Positions 1 through 9,446 are shown, numbered from the stretch's first letter. The stretch: DNA of 64,000 nt from an uncultured Bacteroidales bacterium (GCA_910585445.1 CAJUEK010000002.1:58274-122273), one strand, 5' to 3'. Numbers and translations are program-made. The notes: a model not told the origin generated them from the sequence alone.

Positions 1-1
1 T

Positions 2-634
2 GATGACATGAGAAGGCTCAACGGATGGGACGGCAGCATGGCTTCGGCTCAGGAAGTCTATCTCAAGCCGGAGTATCGTGATGAGAAGCATATAATGGCG
101 GCTGAAAATGAAATCGGCTTCATTGCAGGAGCATATTCCCGGGAAGACGAGCCTGCTGTGGTGGCATCTTCGTCCGTCTCCAGGTTTCCTCAGATATTCG
201 GATGGCTCAGCCTGATTGATTTCAATGTATTTTTCATTCTGCTTCTGATGAGCATAGTGGCCGGGTTCAACATGATATCCGGGCTGCTTATCATGCTGTT
301 TGAGAATATATCCACCATCGGTCTTCTGAAGTCCCTTGGCATGACTGACCGGTCAATTGCAGGGGTTTTTCTTTCAAGTGCCTCGGTTCTTGTCCTGAAG
401 GGAATGGCTGTCGGAAATTTTCTGGCCTTGGCGTTATGTCTTGTGCAGGACCGTACCAAAGTCCTGAAGCTTGACCCTGAGAATTATTTCGTGCCGTTCG
501 TGCCTGTACATGCTGACTTGGGGATGATAGTGCTTGCGGACCTCGCGGCTTTTATTGTAATAATGCTGCTGATGCTTCTCCCTTGCCTTTTCATATCCAA
601 GGTCGATCCTTCAGAGACATTGAGGGTTAAGTGA
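2..634 (+). CDS. FtsX-like ABC transporter permease, C-terminal part (5' end cut off by window)
   Basis: The reading frame is open to the left edge, so the N-terminus lies outside the window. The visible 210 or so residues contain the end of a periplasmic domain, then three hydrophobic segments near residues 65-95, 115-140 and 170-195, and finish with SETLRVK, an ending typical of LolC/LolE/MacB-type FtsX permeases. The segment GLLKSLGMTDRSI matches the cytoplasmic loop that contacts the ATPase in this family. It probably works in inner-membrane lipoprotein release or a similar MacB-type process. It converges on the lytic transglycosylase gene with no spacer between the two stop codons. Confidence 0.8.
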   Translation, partial: DDMRRLNGWDGSMASAQEVYLKPEYRDEKHIMAAENEIGFIAGAYSREDEPAVVASSSVSRFPQIFGWLSLIDFNVFFILLLMSIVAGFNMISGLLIMLFENISTIGLLKSLGMTDRSIAGVFLSSASVLVLKGMAVGNFLALALCLVQDRTKVLKLDPENYFVPFVPVHADLGMIVLADLAAFIVIMLLMLLPCLFISKVDPSETLRVK

Positions 635-1717
635 TTATGTCTGTGGACAGATTCTGCAGATGGCCTCATAATGAGACATGACGCTGTCCACATATTCGAG
701 AGTCTCCTCCCCGTTGAATTTGCCGAGCCTTACGGACTCGTCTTCAAGTATTGAATCTTCCCTCATGAGCGGAATCAGGCCTGCCACCTCGTCCCATACG
801 TTTATGTCCGCCTGTCTTGACGCTGCAAAATTGCGGCAGTCCCTGACTCTCCCTTCTCCGGCATTATATGCGGCCAGAGTGAATTTTATCAGCTCTCCCT
901 CCTCCATTCCGCATTTGCTGAAAATCTTTTGCAGCCGTTTCAGATGACTTGTACCTGCGAGGAGATTCTGGTCCGGATTCGTGAGGTCGCTTACCTTGTA
1001 ATATTCTGCAGTATGCGGCATTACCTGCATCAGACCGCTTGCACCGCGGTGTGATCTGGAACTTATAGAGAATTTGGATTCCTGATAGACCACGGCGGCA
1101 AGCATCCTCCAGTCCCATCCCAGTTCGGATGCGTGTTTTTTTATCAGGTCATCATAGGGGCTTATGATTTCTGAAATCTCTCCTCTGTCAGCGCGCTTGT
1201 GAGGGTCGAATGTACGGAAATATCTGTCATGAAGGTGAAGATATTCCTCTGAAGCCCGGACATTGCTTATCCAGTTGTTTATCTGACGGATTTCCCTTAC
1301 GTTATCTGCTGCGGTCGCCCATGATGAGCAATGAGTGATTCTATGGGAGAAGTTGATGTCTTCCAGGCCGGCATGCACATCCGGATGCAGCACCAGCATG
1401 TCAATCCTGCCGGCACGCAGCGAATCGAGCCATCCGTAAGCGCCCTTGCCCTCCACAAGAGTCGTTACCGTGCATCTGTTGTCTTGGGCGAATTTCTCCA
1501 AAAGCTCGTAGCAGAATCCGCTTTCCAGCCCGTGGGCACCTCTCATGTCGTCCCCGAGGATGATTACGCAGGTCAGCTCTTTGTCCGTGAATGCATTGTC
1601 CCTGGCTCCGCCTGATGTCTTGCTGCCCTCAAACAGTCCCGGGGCCGTGAATGCCATTATGACGGTCAGCACGGAACATCTGAGGATTCTTGCGGTGTCT
1701 TCTTTGAGTTTCATCAT
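635..1717 (-). CDS. MltF-like membrane-bound lytic transglycosylase
   Basis: Encodes 360 residues. The C-terminal half (about 185-330) is an SLT lytic transglycosylase domain: the catalytic glutamate lies in YQESKF (E213), followed by GASGLMQVMP and AAYNAGEGRV. The N-terminal half resembles a solute-binding (SBP_bac_3) domain as in MltF, but only about 120 residues are recognisable, shorter than usual. A hydrophobic N-terminus suggests export. Such enzymes cleave peptidoglycan glycan strands to 1,6-anhydro-muropeptides. The ATG at 1717 overlaps the stop of the upstream porin gene (ATGA); a longer in-frame start at 1942 would lie inside that gene and is not favoured. Confidence 0.85.
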   Translation of the reverse strand: MMKLKEDTARILRCSVLTVIMAFTAPGLFEGSKTSGGARDNAFTDKELTCVIILGDDMRGAHGLESGFCYELLEKFAQDNRCTVTTLVEGKGAYGWLDSLRAGRIDMLVLHPDVHAGLEDINFSHRITHCSSWATAADNVREIRQINNWISNVRASEEYLHLHDRYFRTFDPHKRADRGEISEIISPYDDLIKKHASELGWDWRMLAAVVYQESKFSISSRSHRGASGLMQVMPHTAEYYKVSDLTNPDQNLLAGTSHLKRLQKIFSKCGMEEGELIKFTLAAYNAGEGRVRDCRNFAASRQADINVWDEVAGLIPLMREDSILEDESVRLGKFNGEETLEYVDSVMSHYEAICRICPQT

Positions 1718-4458
1718 CTTAGGGACTGCATCTTCTGTGATGTATTCTTTCCTCCGCCAGAGAGGCCGCGCGGCATATTTGAATTGCCACCTCCGGAATT
1801 TCCTGCTCCGACGGCAGAACCGGATGATGAATTTTTCTTGCCCGGAAGCACATAGAACGGCCATGATATTCCGAATTTGAATGCTCTCTGCGGTGCTATG
1901 TATCCTGCTGCGGAGAAATAATCCGCGGATTTTGACGGCCATCCCATATTGACGTTGACGATTTTAAGGAAGAGGCTCGCCCTTTTCCATTGCACATTGA
2001 CGAATACGTCTATATATGGACTGTTGCCGAATTTCTCGCGGTCCTGGTTGTGGAAAACTCCGAGCACAGGATTGTATGCCGGCGCGTACCATGCTGTCGT
2101 GAACATGCCGTTCGCTCCGATTTGCATCTTCATCACATTCTTCACGACACTGAACTGGAAATAATATCTCAGGTTCAGGGCCAGCATAGGCAGAGACATA
2201 ACATCCTTGTTTGACGACAGCTGGAAAAGCGCCTGATGGTCAAAGTGGAATTTCCATAGCGTGAAGTCTTTTCTGAGTGAGGCTGTCATTACGCTCATCG
2301 GCACATCATTCTGGCGCACTATGCCCTGGGTGTCATAATAGATGTTGTTGCCCAGGAGGGCATATCCGAATGAGGCCCTGAGGTCCCATCGCGGTATGGA
2401 GAGGGCAGCCTCGAGCTTGGTCGTGGATATCTTGCTGAAATTGTTGTCCCATCTGTAATGGTTCGTGTACAGATGCTGCTGGTAATAGTCCGGCTCTTTC
2501 AGAGTTGTCTCGAAATGCACGTCAAGCGTAAGCGGGCTTTTCCTGTCCCTCCTGAAAGGATATGCACTGAAAGACATGTCTGCATCGACTCCGAAATCGT
2601 TGATTTCATGTCCGAGGAAAGTGTAATAGCCTTTAGCTTTCCAGGTGAAATATTTTTTGAATTGTCCGTTTGCTCCCGCATAAAGGTATAGGGAGTTCTG
2701 TACTACGTTGGAACTGCCGCGCAGATAGTCTTCCGGGCGGAAACTGTAGAAGTTGGCCAGCTTGTCCCCGAGACCGACGTCCAGCTTTGATACGATTCCG
2801 TCGCTCTTCCAAGGCTGGAGCCTGAGGAATACCCGGTTCTCAAGTCTCATGACTCTCAGCGAGTCAGTGCTCTTTGTCGGGTTCAGATAGAAGCGGTCAT
2901 TGAAGAAGTCCCTTCCGTCTGTGTCTGAGGCGGATATGTTGTCCGTATAGGTCTTGCGGAATACGGAATATTCGCTGCTGTGTCCTATGAAAGCCGTGGT
3001 TATGTCTTTTTTCAGAGTGTCCTGCCTGCCGCTTGTAAGTGCCTGTGCCGCAGCTTCCTTTTCCGCCTGGAGGAAGGCTTCGATTGCAAGTGAGTCGCCT
3101 GATGACATTATGCTGTCGCGCACGGCGTTCTTCTTTTTCAGTTCTTTTTTCTCGCGTATCTTGTCGGGAAATGTGAACGGTATGCGGTAGCTCTGGTCAA
3201 GGAAGATCGTGTTCTTCTTGAGCTTGTTGGCTGCGTCTTTCAGGTAAATGTTGATTTCACGTGCATCTACTGTCGTGTCACGTATCCAGAATGAGTCCGT
3301 GAGACCTCCGTTCTCGCTTCTTTCCACCTTGTTGTAGATGAAGCCGGCATGCATCAGGTATTTCTTGCCGAGATAGTTGGTGGCGGCGACGAATGACCTG
3401 TTGTCCGTATCCTCACGCTTGAGCATTCCGTTGCTTCCGAACCTGCGGTATTCGAGCAGGATGTTCAGCTCGGGAGTGATGTTCTGGGTGGTGAGCACCT
3501 TGACGTTTGACTCTTCCTTTTCCTTGTTGGCGAAGAGCGTGCCCCAATAGGCGAGTTCGGTGTATGGGGTTTTCGTGTTATACTGGGGGAGGGTCTCAGG
3601 GGAGTAGTTGTATATCCTGTATGGGGTATAAAATGCCACATTGTCCTCCTCTGTCCTCTTGAAATAGTCGTAAAGCTGTACAGGTGAGCCGATTGCACCA
3701 AGATATGTGGCGTTCACGTCTTCCTTATAGAACGGATATTCGTGGAAATGATAATTGTACGTCGTGTCGAATTTCTGCATTTCCAGATTATGGAAATACC
3801 GGTCATGCTTCCATGTTATCAGCCTCTTGTACTGAAGGGAGTCAGGTACGGCAAAGGTCTCCAATATGCGCGGAGTCGCCTCGATTATGCTGTCCTTGCG
3901 CGCCCTGATGCTGTCCTTTGCGGTCATCTTGCGGTTCATTTCCGCTATTTTCGCAGGAAGAGCCTGTTCGTAGTCGTATTTCTTGCGCTCCTTCTTGGAC
4001 AAAGAAGAGTACCATGCGGTGAATTTTGCCTGTGCTACATCCGTCGAGTCCTTTATATAAAGAGAGTCGAGCATGGCCAGTTCAAGGCTGTCTCCGGCTT
4101 GCATGAGAGAGTCACGCACCTGAAACCTTGTTACTGAATCCTTGACCGCTATATAATATTTGTATTTGAATGGGTCGGTTTCCCGCAGTGAGTCCGGCAC
4201 TTTTATGGTGTCACGTGCCGAAAGCACAATCTCCATTGCCACGCTGTCCGGATTATGGGCTGAAATCGTGTCCGCTTCCGTAAAAGAGCTGTCAATTGCC
4301 GTAATTGCAGATGAAGAATCTTCGCGCATGTCAAGAATCAATGAATCGGCAGGCCTGAAAAGACCTGCTGACCTGCCGGCGTCTATGCCGAATGACTGGA
4401 GCGCAGCCATTGACACAAGCAGTGCCGGCAACCATATTCTGCTCAAAAAATTCTTCAT
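1714..4458 (-). CDS. Putative porin, Porin_10-like outer-membrane beta-barrel
   Basis: A 914-residue secreted protein: signal peptide at 1-25, then a long polar region rich in DS/DT pairs with a KERKKYDYEQ stretch, then alternating aromatic beta-strands through about residue 865 (for example YLYAGANGQFKKYFTWKAKG). This fits the Bacteroidota putative porin family (PF14121). After the last strand (GISWPFYVLP) comes a roughly 50-residue Gly/Ser/Asn-rich tail, which is odd because barrels normally end on the final aromatic strand. It follows pncA by 25 bp and overlaps the transglycosylase start by 4 bp, so it is probably in the pncB-pncA operon. Its substrate is unknown. Confidence 0.75.
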   Translation of the reverse strand: MKNFLSRIWLPALLVSMAALQSFGIDAGRSAGLFRPADSLILDMREDSSSAITAIDSSFTEADTISAHNPDSVAMEIVLSARDTIKVPDSLRETDPFKYKYYIAVKDSVTRFQVRDSLMQAGDSLELAMLDSLYIKDSTDVAQAKFTAWYSSLSKKERKKYDYEQALPAKIAEMNRKMTAKDSIRARKDSIIEATPRILETFAVPDSLQYKRLITWKHDRYFHNLEMQKFDTTYNYHFHEYPFYKEDVNATYLGAIGSPVQLYDYFKRTEEDNVAFYTPYRIYNYSPETLPQYNTKTPYTELAYWGTLFANKEKEESNVKVLTTQNITPELNILLEYRRFGSNGMLKREDTDNRSFVAATNYLGKKYLMHAGFIYNKVERSENGGLTDSFWIRDTTVDAREINIYLKDAANKLKKNTIFLDQSYRIPFTFPDKIREKKELKKKNAVRDSIMSSGDSLAIEAFLQAEKEAAAQALTSGRQDTLKKDITTAFIGHSSEYSVFRKTYTDNISASDTDGRDFFNDRFYLNPTKSTDSLRVMRLENRVFLRLQPWKSDGIVSKLDVGLGDKLANFYSFRPEDYLRGSSNVVQNSLYLYAGANGQFKKYFTWKAKGYYTFLGHEINDFGVDADMSFSAYPFRRDRKSPLTLDVHFETTLKEPDYYQQHLYTNHYRWDNNFSKISTTKLEAALSIPRWDLRASFGYALLGNNIYYDTQGIVRQNDVPMSVMTASLRKDFTLWKFHFDHQALFQLSSNKDVMSLPMLALNLRYYFQFSVVKNVMKMQIGANGMFTTAWYAPAYNPVLGVFHNQDREKFGNSPYIDVFVNVQWKRASLFLKIVNVNMGWPSKSADYFSAAGYIAPQRAFKFGISWPFYVLPGKKNSSSGSAVGAGNSGGGNSNMPRGLSGGGKNTSQKMQSLR

Positions 4459-4483
4459 ACCAAGACGGCAAAGGTATGAAGAA

Positions 4484-5080
4484 TCACTGACATGCGCAAA
4501 TCCCGATACCCTCCTCCTGCATTGCCTTCAGGGCGTCCTCGTGTCCCTGCCTGTCAACATATGCGAGACAGTCTTTCAGAAGTTTCACGCGGAATCCGGC
4601 CTTGTGCAGGTCTTCGCATGTGTTTCTCACGCAATATTCGGTAGCTATTCCGCACACATATACTTCCGTGGCATCAAGCAGGCCGAGCACTTCTCCGAGT
4701 GACTGTCCGGCGCTGTTCGAGCCTTCGAATCCGGAATACTGCTCCACTGCCCTGTCGCATCCCTTGTCGAATACAAGCTCTTCGTTCACATAAGGGAGCA
4801 GGTCTTCGTGTATTTCCCCGCCATGTGTCCCTGCGATGCAATGTTCCGGCCAGATGCCTCCGTTCGTGCTGAACGAAGAATGGTCAGAAGGGTGGTGGTC
4901 CCTGACAAATAGAATCGGAAAGGTGTCGAGAATTTCGCTCGCGTCACCTTCCTGTCCTGCTGTCTTTGAATCAATGAAGCGGAGCGTTTCTTTTACCGCG
5001 TTTTCCGCATTGGCGCATGCGAGACTTCCGTCGATGAAGTCATAGAGCATGTCCACTACAACAAGTGCCTGGCTGTTCAT
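4484..5080 (-). CDS. pncA: Nicotinamidase
   Basis: A 198-residue isochorismatase-fold hydrolase that converts nicotinamide to nicotinate for NAD salvage. The triad is visible as Asp10 (VVVDMLYDF), Lys106 (VFDKG) and Cys150 (GIATEYCVRNTC). Metal ligands are likely Asp61 and His63 (RDHHPSDHSSF) and His80 (WPEHC). The length matches the family. Its ATG overlaps the stop of pncB by 4 bp, so nicotinamidase and nicotinate phosphoribosyltransferase are probably translationally coupled, giving two consecutive Preiss-Handler salvage steps. Confidence 0.93.
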   Translation of the reverse strand: MNSQALVVVDMLYDFIDGSLACANAENAVKETLRFIDSKTAGQEGDASEILDTFPILFVRDHHPSDHSSFSTNGGIWPEHCIAGTHGGEIHEDLLPYVNEELVFDKGCDRAVEQYSGFEGSNSAGQSLGEVLGLLDATEVYVCGIATEYCVRNTCEDLHKAGFRVKLLKDCLAYVDRQGHEDALKAMQEEGIGICACQ

Positions 5081-6564
5081 AGGTTGCTGAAGCTGTTGAT
5101 TTCATTTACAAGCCTGTCGATGATGGTCATCTTCAGGTTATAGAGGTCGTCTGATATGTCAACTTTGTAATAATGCGGATTGATGAGCCTGCGCTCGCTC
5201 GGGCTGAAATGCATAAGGGTGTTGTCATAATATGCCTTCTTTTCCGCAAGGGTATGCACCGGTGCGCATCTTACGCCGTTTTCAATGACTTTCTGCTGGA
5301 GAGCCTTGGCTACGTATTCGCCTGCATTGAATGTCTTGGACTTGTAGCGGTCGTATTCGTCGCAGATGGTGAATTGCTCTCCGGCTTCGATCTGCATGCT
5401 CAATGAGTCGCCTCTGAGGCAGGTGACATCGGCCTTGTATATCTCTCCCTTGGCCGGGTCGGTCTTTGTGAGACGGTATGTAATCTGGAATCCCGGGTTT
5501 ATCAGCTTGATTTTGTCCTCGGAGCGCTTGAGCACGGCCTGCCCGTCAATCTGCACGAGCTTATAGACATTGCCGAAGCACGGGGCGGCCTTGCTTGTGG
5601 CTATTGCGTCTCCTACTCCATATGAATCTATGCATGCCCCCTGACGCTCGAGGTCCGTAATCAGGTATTCGTCAAGTGAGTTTGTCGCGAATATCTTGCA
5701 GTCCTTGAAGCCGTTTTCGTCAAGGATGCGCCTGCATTCGGTTGAAAGGTATGCGAGGTCACCGCTGTCAAGCCTGATTCCGTATCCGGCTGCATATCCG
5801 TCACCGATTCCGTTCTCCCTGTATGCTCTCATGGCATTGAGAATGCCGCATCTGAGAGTGTCGTATGTGTCTATGAGGAGGATGAGCGGCTCGTTCCTGT
5901 GTGTCTTAATATAGGTGTCGAATGCCTTGTGCTCTCCTTCTACGCTGCATCCGAACGATGTTACGTAGCTGTGTGCCATTGTTCCTGTCGAGCCGTAGTC
6001 GAACATCGCCCCTGTGAGTATGTTGGAAGTGCTTTTGCAGCCTGCTATTATGGCGGCCTTTGCACCGTATGTGGCAGCCCACGGGCCGTGCGCCCTGCGT
6101 GAGCCGAACTCGCTCACCGGCCTGTCAGTGGCGCGGCATACCCTTGAAGCCTTGGTCGCCACCGCCATCTGATGGTTCATGATGCAGAGCATCGGGGTCT
6201 CCAGCACCTGCGCCTCGATAAGCGGGCCTTCCACAATTATGATAGGCTGGTTCGGGAAAACGATTTCTCCCTCACGCATGGCATATACGTTTCCTGTGAA
6301 TTTCATTGATGAAAGGTAGCCGCGGAATTCCGCGTACTCTTCGCCCGGAAGGAATTTCTCAAAGAATCCCGGGTCCATGTTCCCGAGGTTGGATATCATC
6401 TCCAGGACCTCGTCCACACCGCTTACGACAGCCCAGTTGTTGTTTTCCGGAGCTTTTCTGTAGAACAGGTTGAAAATGGCGGTCTGGTCTTTCATCCCGT
6501 TGTCGTAGAACGACTTTCCCATAGTATATTGGTACTTGTCGGAGCAATATGCGTTGTTCAGCAT
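5077..6564 (-). CDS. pncB: Nicotinate phosphoribosyltransferase
   Basis: A 495-residue enzyme joining nicotinate to PRPP to make nicotinate mononucleotide. Family signatures include the N-terminal YQYTMGKSFYDNG, the FGSRRAHGP substrate loop, GTMAHSYV with the conserved His, and RLDSGDLAYLS near residue 275. It is the first gene of the leftward operon pncB-pncA-porin-transglycosylase. A TAAATTTG box on the minus strand (6591-6598) lies about 27 bp upstream of the ATG and is the likely -7 promoter element. The start gives a normal N-terminus for the family. Confidence 0.95.
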   Translation of the reverse strand: MLNNAYCSDKYQYTMGKSFYDNGMKDQTAIFNLFYRKAPENNNWAVVSGVDEVLEMISNLGNMDPGFFEKFLPGEEYAEFRGYLSSMKFTGNVYAMREGEIVFPNQPIIIVEGPLIEAQVLETPMLCIMNHQMAVATKASRVCRATDRPVSEFGSRRAHGPWAATYGAKAAIIAGCKSTSNILTGAMFDYGSTGTMAHSYVTSFGCSVEGEHKAFDTYIKTHRNEPLILLIDTYDTLRCGILNAMRAYRENGIGDGYAAGYGIRLDSGDLAYLSTECRRILDENGFKDCKIFATNSLDEYLITDLERQGACIDSYGVGDAIATSKAAPCFGNVYKLVQIDGQAVLKRSEDKIKLINPGFQITYRLTKTDPAKGEIYKADVTCLRGDSLSMQIEAGEQFTICDEYDRYKSKTFNAGEYVAKALQQKVIENGVRCAPVHTLAEKKAYYDNTLMHFSPSERRLINPHYYKVDISDDLYNLKMTIIDRLVNEINSFSNL

Positions 6565-6590
6565 AATTCTTTTTAATGGTTACAAACATA

Positions 6591-6598
6591 CAAATTTA
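6591..6598 (-). promoter_or_regulatory. -7 promoter box of the pncB operon
   Basis: On the minus strand this reads TAAATTTG, a full match to the Bacteroides -7 consensus TAnnTTTG, 27 bp from the pncB start codon. No convincing TTTG is seen at the expected -33 distance, so this rests on one element. Confidence 0.5.
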
Positions 6599-6672
6599 CT
6601 CTTTTTTGTTTAAGTATTTCGCAGAATCCGCTTAAATTCGCACTTTAATCTGTGAAAACCCAAGTTTGGCCT

Positions 6673-8109
6673 ATGTTTACAGCAGCATTGCAAGACCTGT
6701 TCTTCAAGCATTACGGATGCGTTCCGGACACCATATCATCCATCTGCGGCTCTGCAAGCAACAGACAGTATTTCCGCATATGCGGAGGAGGGCACTCCTG
6801 TATCGGTGTCGTCGGAACCGATGTGGCGGAGAACCATGCCTTTCTGACACTTGCGGGACATTTCAAAATGAAAGGCCTGCCCGTGCCGGAGGTTCTCGGA
6901 CGGAGCAATGACTCCATGGCATATATCCAGGAAGACCTTGGTGACCGGCTGCTGTTCACGATGGTCGAGAATGCAAAAAAGACAGGTGACTGGTCAGCTG
7001 CCGGGGAACTGCTGTGCCGCACGATGGCTCTTCTTCCAAAGATACAGATTGAAGGTGCGCAGGGCCTTGATTTCAGCATCTGCTATCCGCAGGAGTCTTT
7101 CGACAGGAGGACGGTGATGTTTGACCTCAATTATTTCAAATATTGTTTCCTGAAGCCTTCCGGCCTTGAATTTAACGAAGTCTTGCTTCAGGATGATTTC
7201 GAGTCATTTGCCGATGCGCTTCTGTGTGAAGACGGTGGGCCGGCTGCGTTCATGTACCGTGATTTTCAGGCAAGAAATGTCATGATACATGACGGAAATC
7301 CATATTTCATTGATTTTCAGGGAGGGCGGAGAGGTCCGCTTCATTATGACGTGGCTTCTTTCGTATGGCAGGCCCGTGCGGGATATCCGAAGTGGCTTCA
7401 GGAGCGTATGGTTGACTCTTATCTGGATGCGCTTTCGGCATATATGCCTGTTGACAGGGAGGCTTTCCGCTCCCGCCTGCGTCTTTTCGTGCTTTTCAGG
7501 CTGATGCAGGTTCTCGGCGCATACGGTTTCCGCGGGCTGATAGAGCATAAGGCCCAGTTTGTAGTGAGCATACCGGCCGCGATGGCATGCCTGAGTGAGC
7601 TGCTTAAGGATTCTTTCAGGGAGTATCCGTATCTTGGCGGAGTCCTTTCCTCTCTTGTGTCACTTGAGCGTTTTGCCCCGCAGGAGCAGTCCGATGGACG
7701 CCTTGAAGTCAAGGTGTGCAGTTTCTCATACAAGAAAGGGCTGCCCGAGGACAATTCAGGCAATGGCGGGGGATATGTGTTCGATTGCCGCTATATCCAT
7801 AATCCCGGACGCTATGAGCAGTACCGCAACCTTACCGGAATGGATGCCCCTGTAATCAGGTTCCTGGAGGATGACGGCCAGGTGCATCATTTCCTGAGTC
7901 ATGTCTATGGGGTGGTGGAACCTCATGTGGAGACTTATCTCAGACGTGGATTCACAAGTCTTGCGGTAGGGTTCGGCTGCACCGGAGGGCAGCACAGGTC
8001 TGTCTATTGTGCGGAGCATCTTGCCAGGCATATCGCCGCAAAATATCCTCAGGTGCGGGTGAGGCTCGTGCATCGGGAGCAGAATGTTGCCGTTACATTC
8101 AATGGGTGA
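6673..8109 (+). CDS. AmgK-like sugar kinase fused to RapZ C-terminal domain
   Basis: Two domains. Residues about 10-330 are an aminoglycoside-phosphotransferase fold: the catalytic loop is YRDFQARNVM, followed by FIDFQGGRRGPLHYDVAS, the pattern of AmgK-type MurNAc/GlcNAc anomeric kinases. Residues about 345-475 are a RapZ C-terminal domain with VFDCRYIHNPGR, RNLTGMDAPV and the ligand-site motif GCTGGQHRSV. Known RapZ-C binds glucosamine-6-phosphate and regulatory RNA in Escherichia coli; what it does here is unknown. The next gene is MurU-like, so the pair probably recycles cell-wall amino sugars to UDP-MurNAc. The ATG at 6673 is chosen; an in-frame GTG at 6652 would add seven residues. Confidence 0.85.
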   Translation: MFTAALQDLFFKHYGCVPDTISSICGSASNRQYFRICGGGHSCIGVVGTDVAENHAFLTLAGHFKMKGLPVPEVLGRSNDSMAYIQEDLGDRLLFTMVENAKKTGDWSAAGELLCRTMALLPKIQIEGAQGLDFSICYPQESFDRRTVMFDLNYFKYCFLKPSGLEFNEVLLQDDFESFADALLCEDGGPAAFMYRDFQARNVMIHDGNPYFIDFQGGRRGPLHYDVASFVWQARAGYPKWLQERMVDSYLDALSAYMPVDREAFRSRLRLFVLFRLMQVLGAYGFRGLIEHKAQFVVSIPAAMACLSELLKDSFREYPYLGGVLSSLVSLERFAPQEQSDGRLEVKVCSFSYKKGLPEDNSGNGGGYVFDCRYIHNPGRYEQYRNLTGMDAPVIRFLEDDGQVHHFLSHVYGVVEPHVETYLRRGFTSLAVGFGCTGGQHRSVYCAEHLARHIAAKYPQVRVRLVHREQNVAVTFNG

Positions 8110-8143
8110 CGGGCCATGTCTCACTTATTTAAAACATTGTAAT

Positions 8144-8923
8144 ATGAAAGCGATGATTTTTGCCGCGGGGCTTGGCACCCGTCTCAAGCCCATTACTGAC
8201 ACGCTTCCAAAAGCCCTTGTGCCGGTTTGCGGAAAGCCTCTGCTTTGGCATGTTCTCCGGAAGCTGATTTCTTCGGGAATAAGTGAAACGGTGGTGAATG
8301 TGCATCATTTCGCGGACAAGGTGGAAAAATGGCTTGACGGCGCGGAGTGCATTCCGGGGAGTCCAGTGACAGTGCATATAAGTGACGAAAGGGATATGCT
8401 TCTTGAGACAGGAGGGGCGGTCCTTCATGCCAGGCCTTATCTTGAAGGATGCGGAAACTTTCTTATTCATAATGTTGACATTCTGTCCAATTGCGATTTG
8501 AAATGGCTGGAGTCACAGGTCCGGGAGGATGCCTTGGCTACCTTGCTGGTTAGTCCGCGCAAAACAAGGAGGTATCTGCTTTTCGAACCTGTCTCGATGC
8601 GACTCGCAGGGTGGACGGACACGCAGACAGGCGAGGTAAGGATGTCTGACCCGTCACTTGAGCCTTCTGCCTGCCTTGCCCTTGCATTTTCCGGAATACA
8701 TGTCATGTCTGACCGCATTTTCGACGTAATGGCGGAATATGCAGCCGGAAAAGGACTTCCGGAGGACAGTGCACGCTTTCCTATTACCGACTTTTATCTT
8801 GCGGCCGCTTCGCGCCATCCGATATACGGTGTCTGCCTTGAGTCTCTTGAACTCCTTGACGTGGGCAAGCTCGATGCCTTGGAGCCTGCTGAGGCCTTCG
8901 TTGCCAAATGGCAGAATTATTGA
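8144..8923 (+). CDS. MurU-like N-acetylmuramate-1-phosphate uridylyltransferase / sugar nucleotidyltransferase
   Basis: A 259-residue NTP_transferase. The N-terminus MKAMIFAAGLGTRLKP holds the nucleotide-binding signature, followed by LPKALVPVCGKPL and the metal-site region FLIHNVDILS. In Pseudomonas putida and Tannerella forsythia, AmgK and MurU convert MurNAc to UDP-MurNAc and bypass de novo synthesis; placement 34 bp after an AmgK-like kinase gives the same pairing. Sequence alone does not exclude a mannose-1-phosphate guanylyltransferase. The start at 8144 is preferred because the nucleotide-binding motif begins right after it; upstream codons overlap the kinase gene. Confidence 0.8.
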   Translation: MKAMIFAAGLGTRLKPITDTLPKALVPVCGKPLLWHVLRKLISSGISETVVNVHHFADKVEKWLDGAECIPGSPVTVHISDERDMLLETGGAVLHARPYLEGCGNFLIHNVDILSNCDLKWLESQVREDALATLLVSPRKTRRYLLFEPVSMRLAGWTDTQTGEVRMSDPSLEPSACLALAFSGIHVMSDRIFDVMAEYAAGKGLPEDSARFPITDFYLAAASRHPIYGVCLESLELLDVGKLDALEPAEAFVAKWQNY

Positions 8924-9023
8924 AGCGTAATCCGAGGCGGCGACTGAAAAGGCAAGGCACAATTCCCGGTTTGCGGCGCAGGATACTCAGGCTATGCAAA
9001 TAATTGAATTATAAATTGATATT

Positions 9024-9392
9024 ATGAATTTTTTAGGAAACATTTTGTGGCTGGTACTCGGAGGACTTATAGTCTCCCTGTGCTATTTTGTGGCAGGACT
9101 GCTGTTCTGCATAACAATCATCGGCATACCTTTCGGTCTGCAGCTCTTCAAAATGGGCATGTTCGCCCTATGGCCTTTCGGCAATGATGTAGTGTCTGAC
9201 ACTAATGACGGAGGCTGCCTTTCAATCATCATGAACGTCATATGGATTCTGGTCTTCGGAATAGAAATCGCCACTGTCCACCTGGTTTTCGGACTCATCT
9301 GCTGCCTCACCATAATAGGGATACCTTTCGGCCTGCAGCATTTCAAGATGGCGCTTCTTGCGCTTATACCTTTCGGGAAAAAGGTCTGCTGA
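9024..9392 (+). CDS. YccF-domain inner-membrane protein
   Basis: A small 122-residue membrane protein with two copies of the YccF domain: the first holds CITIIGIPFGLQLFKMGMFA and the second repeats nearly the same run at residues about 95-115. Each copy contributes a hydrophobic hairpin (about 5-45 and 70-105). The family (PF03733) is widespread but has no established function. It stands alone, 100 bp after the MurU-like gene, and is closed by a strong hairpin terminator at 9447-9492. Confidence 0.85.
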   Translation: MNFLGNILWLVLGGLIVSLCYFVAGLLFCITIIGIPFGLQLFKMGMFALWPFGNDVVSDTNDGGCLSIIMNVIWILVFGIEIATVHLVFGLICCLTIIGIPFGLQHFKMALLALIPFGKKVC

Positions 9393-9446
9393 AACCATAG
9401 GCGGCTTTCTGCAAAAGGAGAGCATCCGGGCGGCATGAGCCGTATA

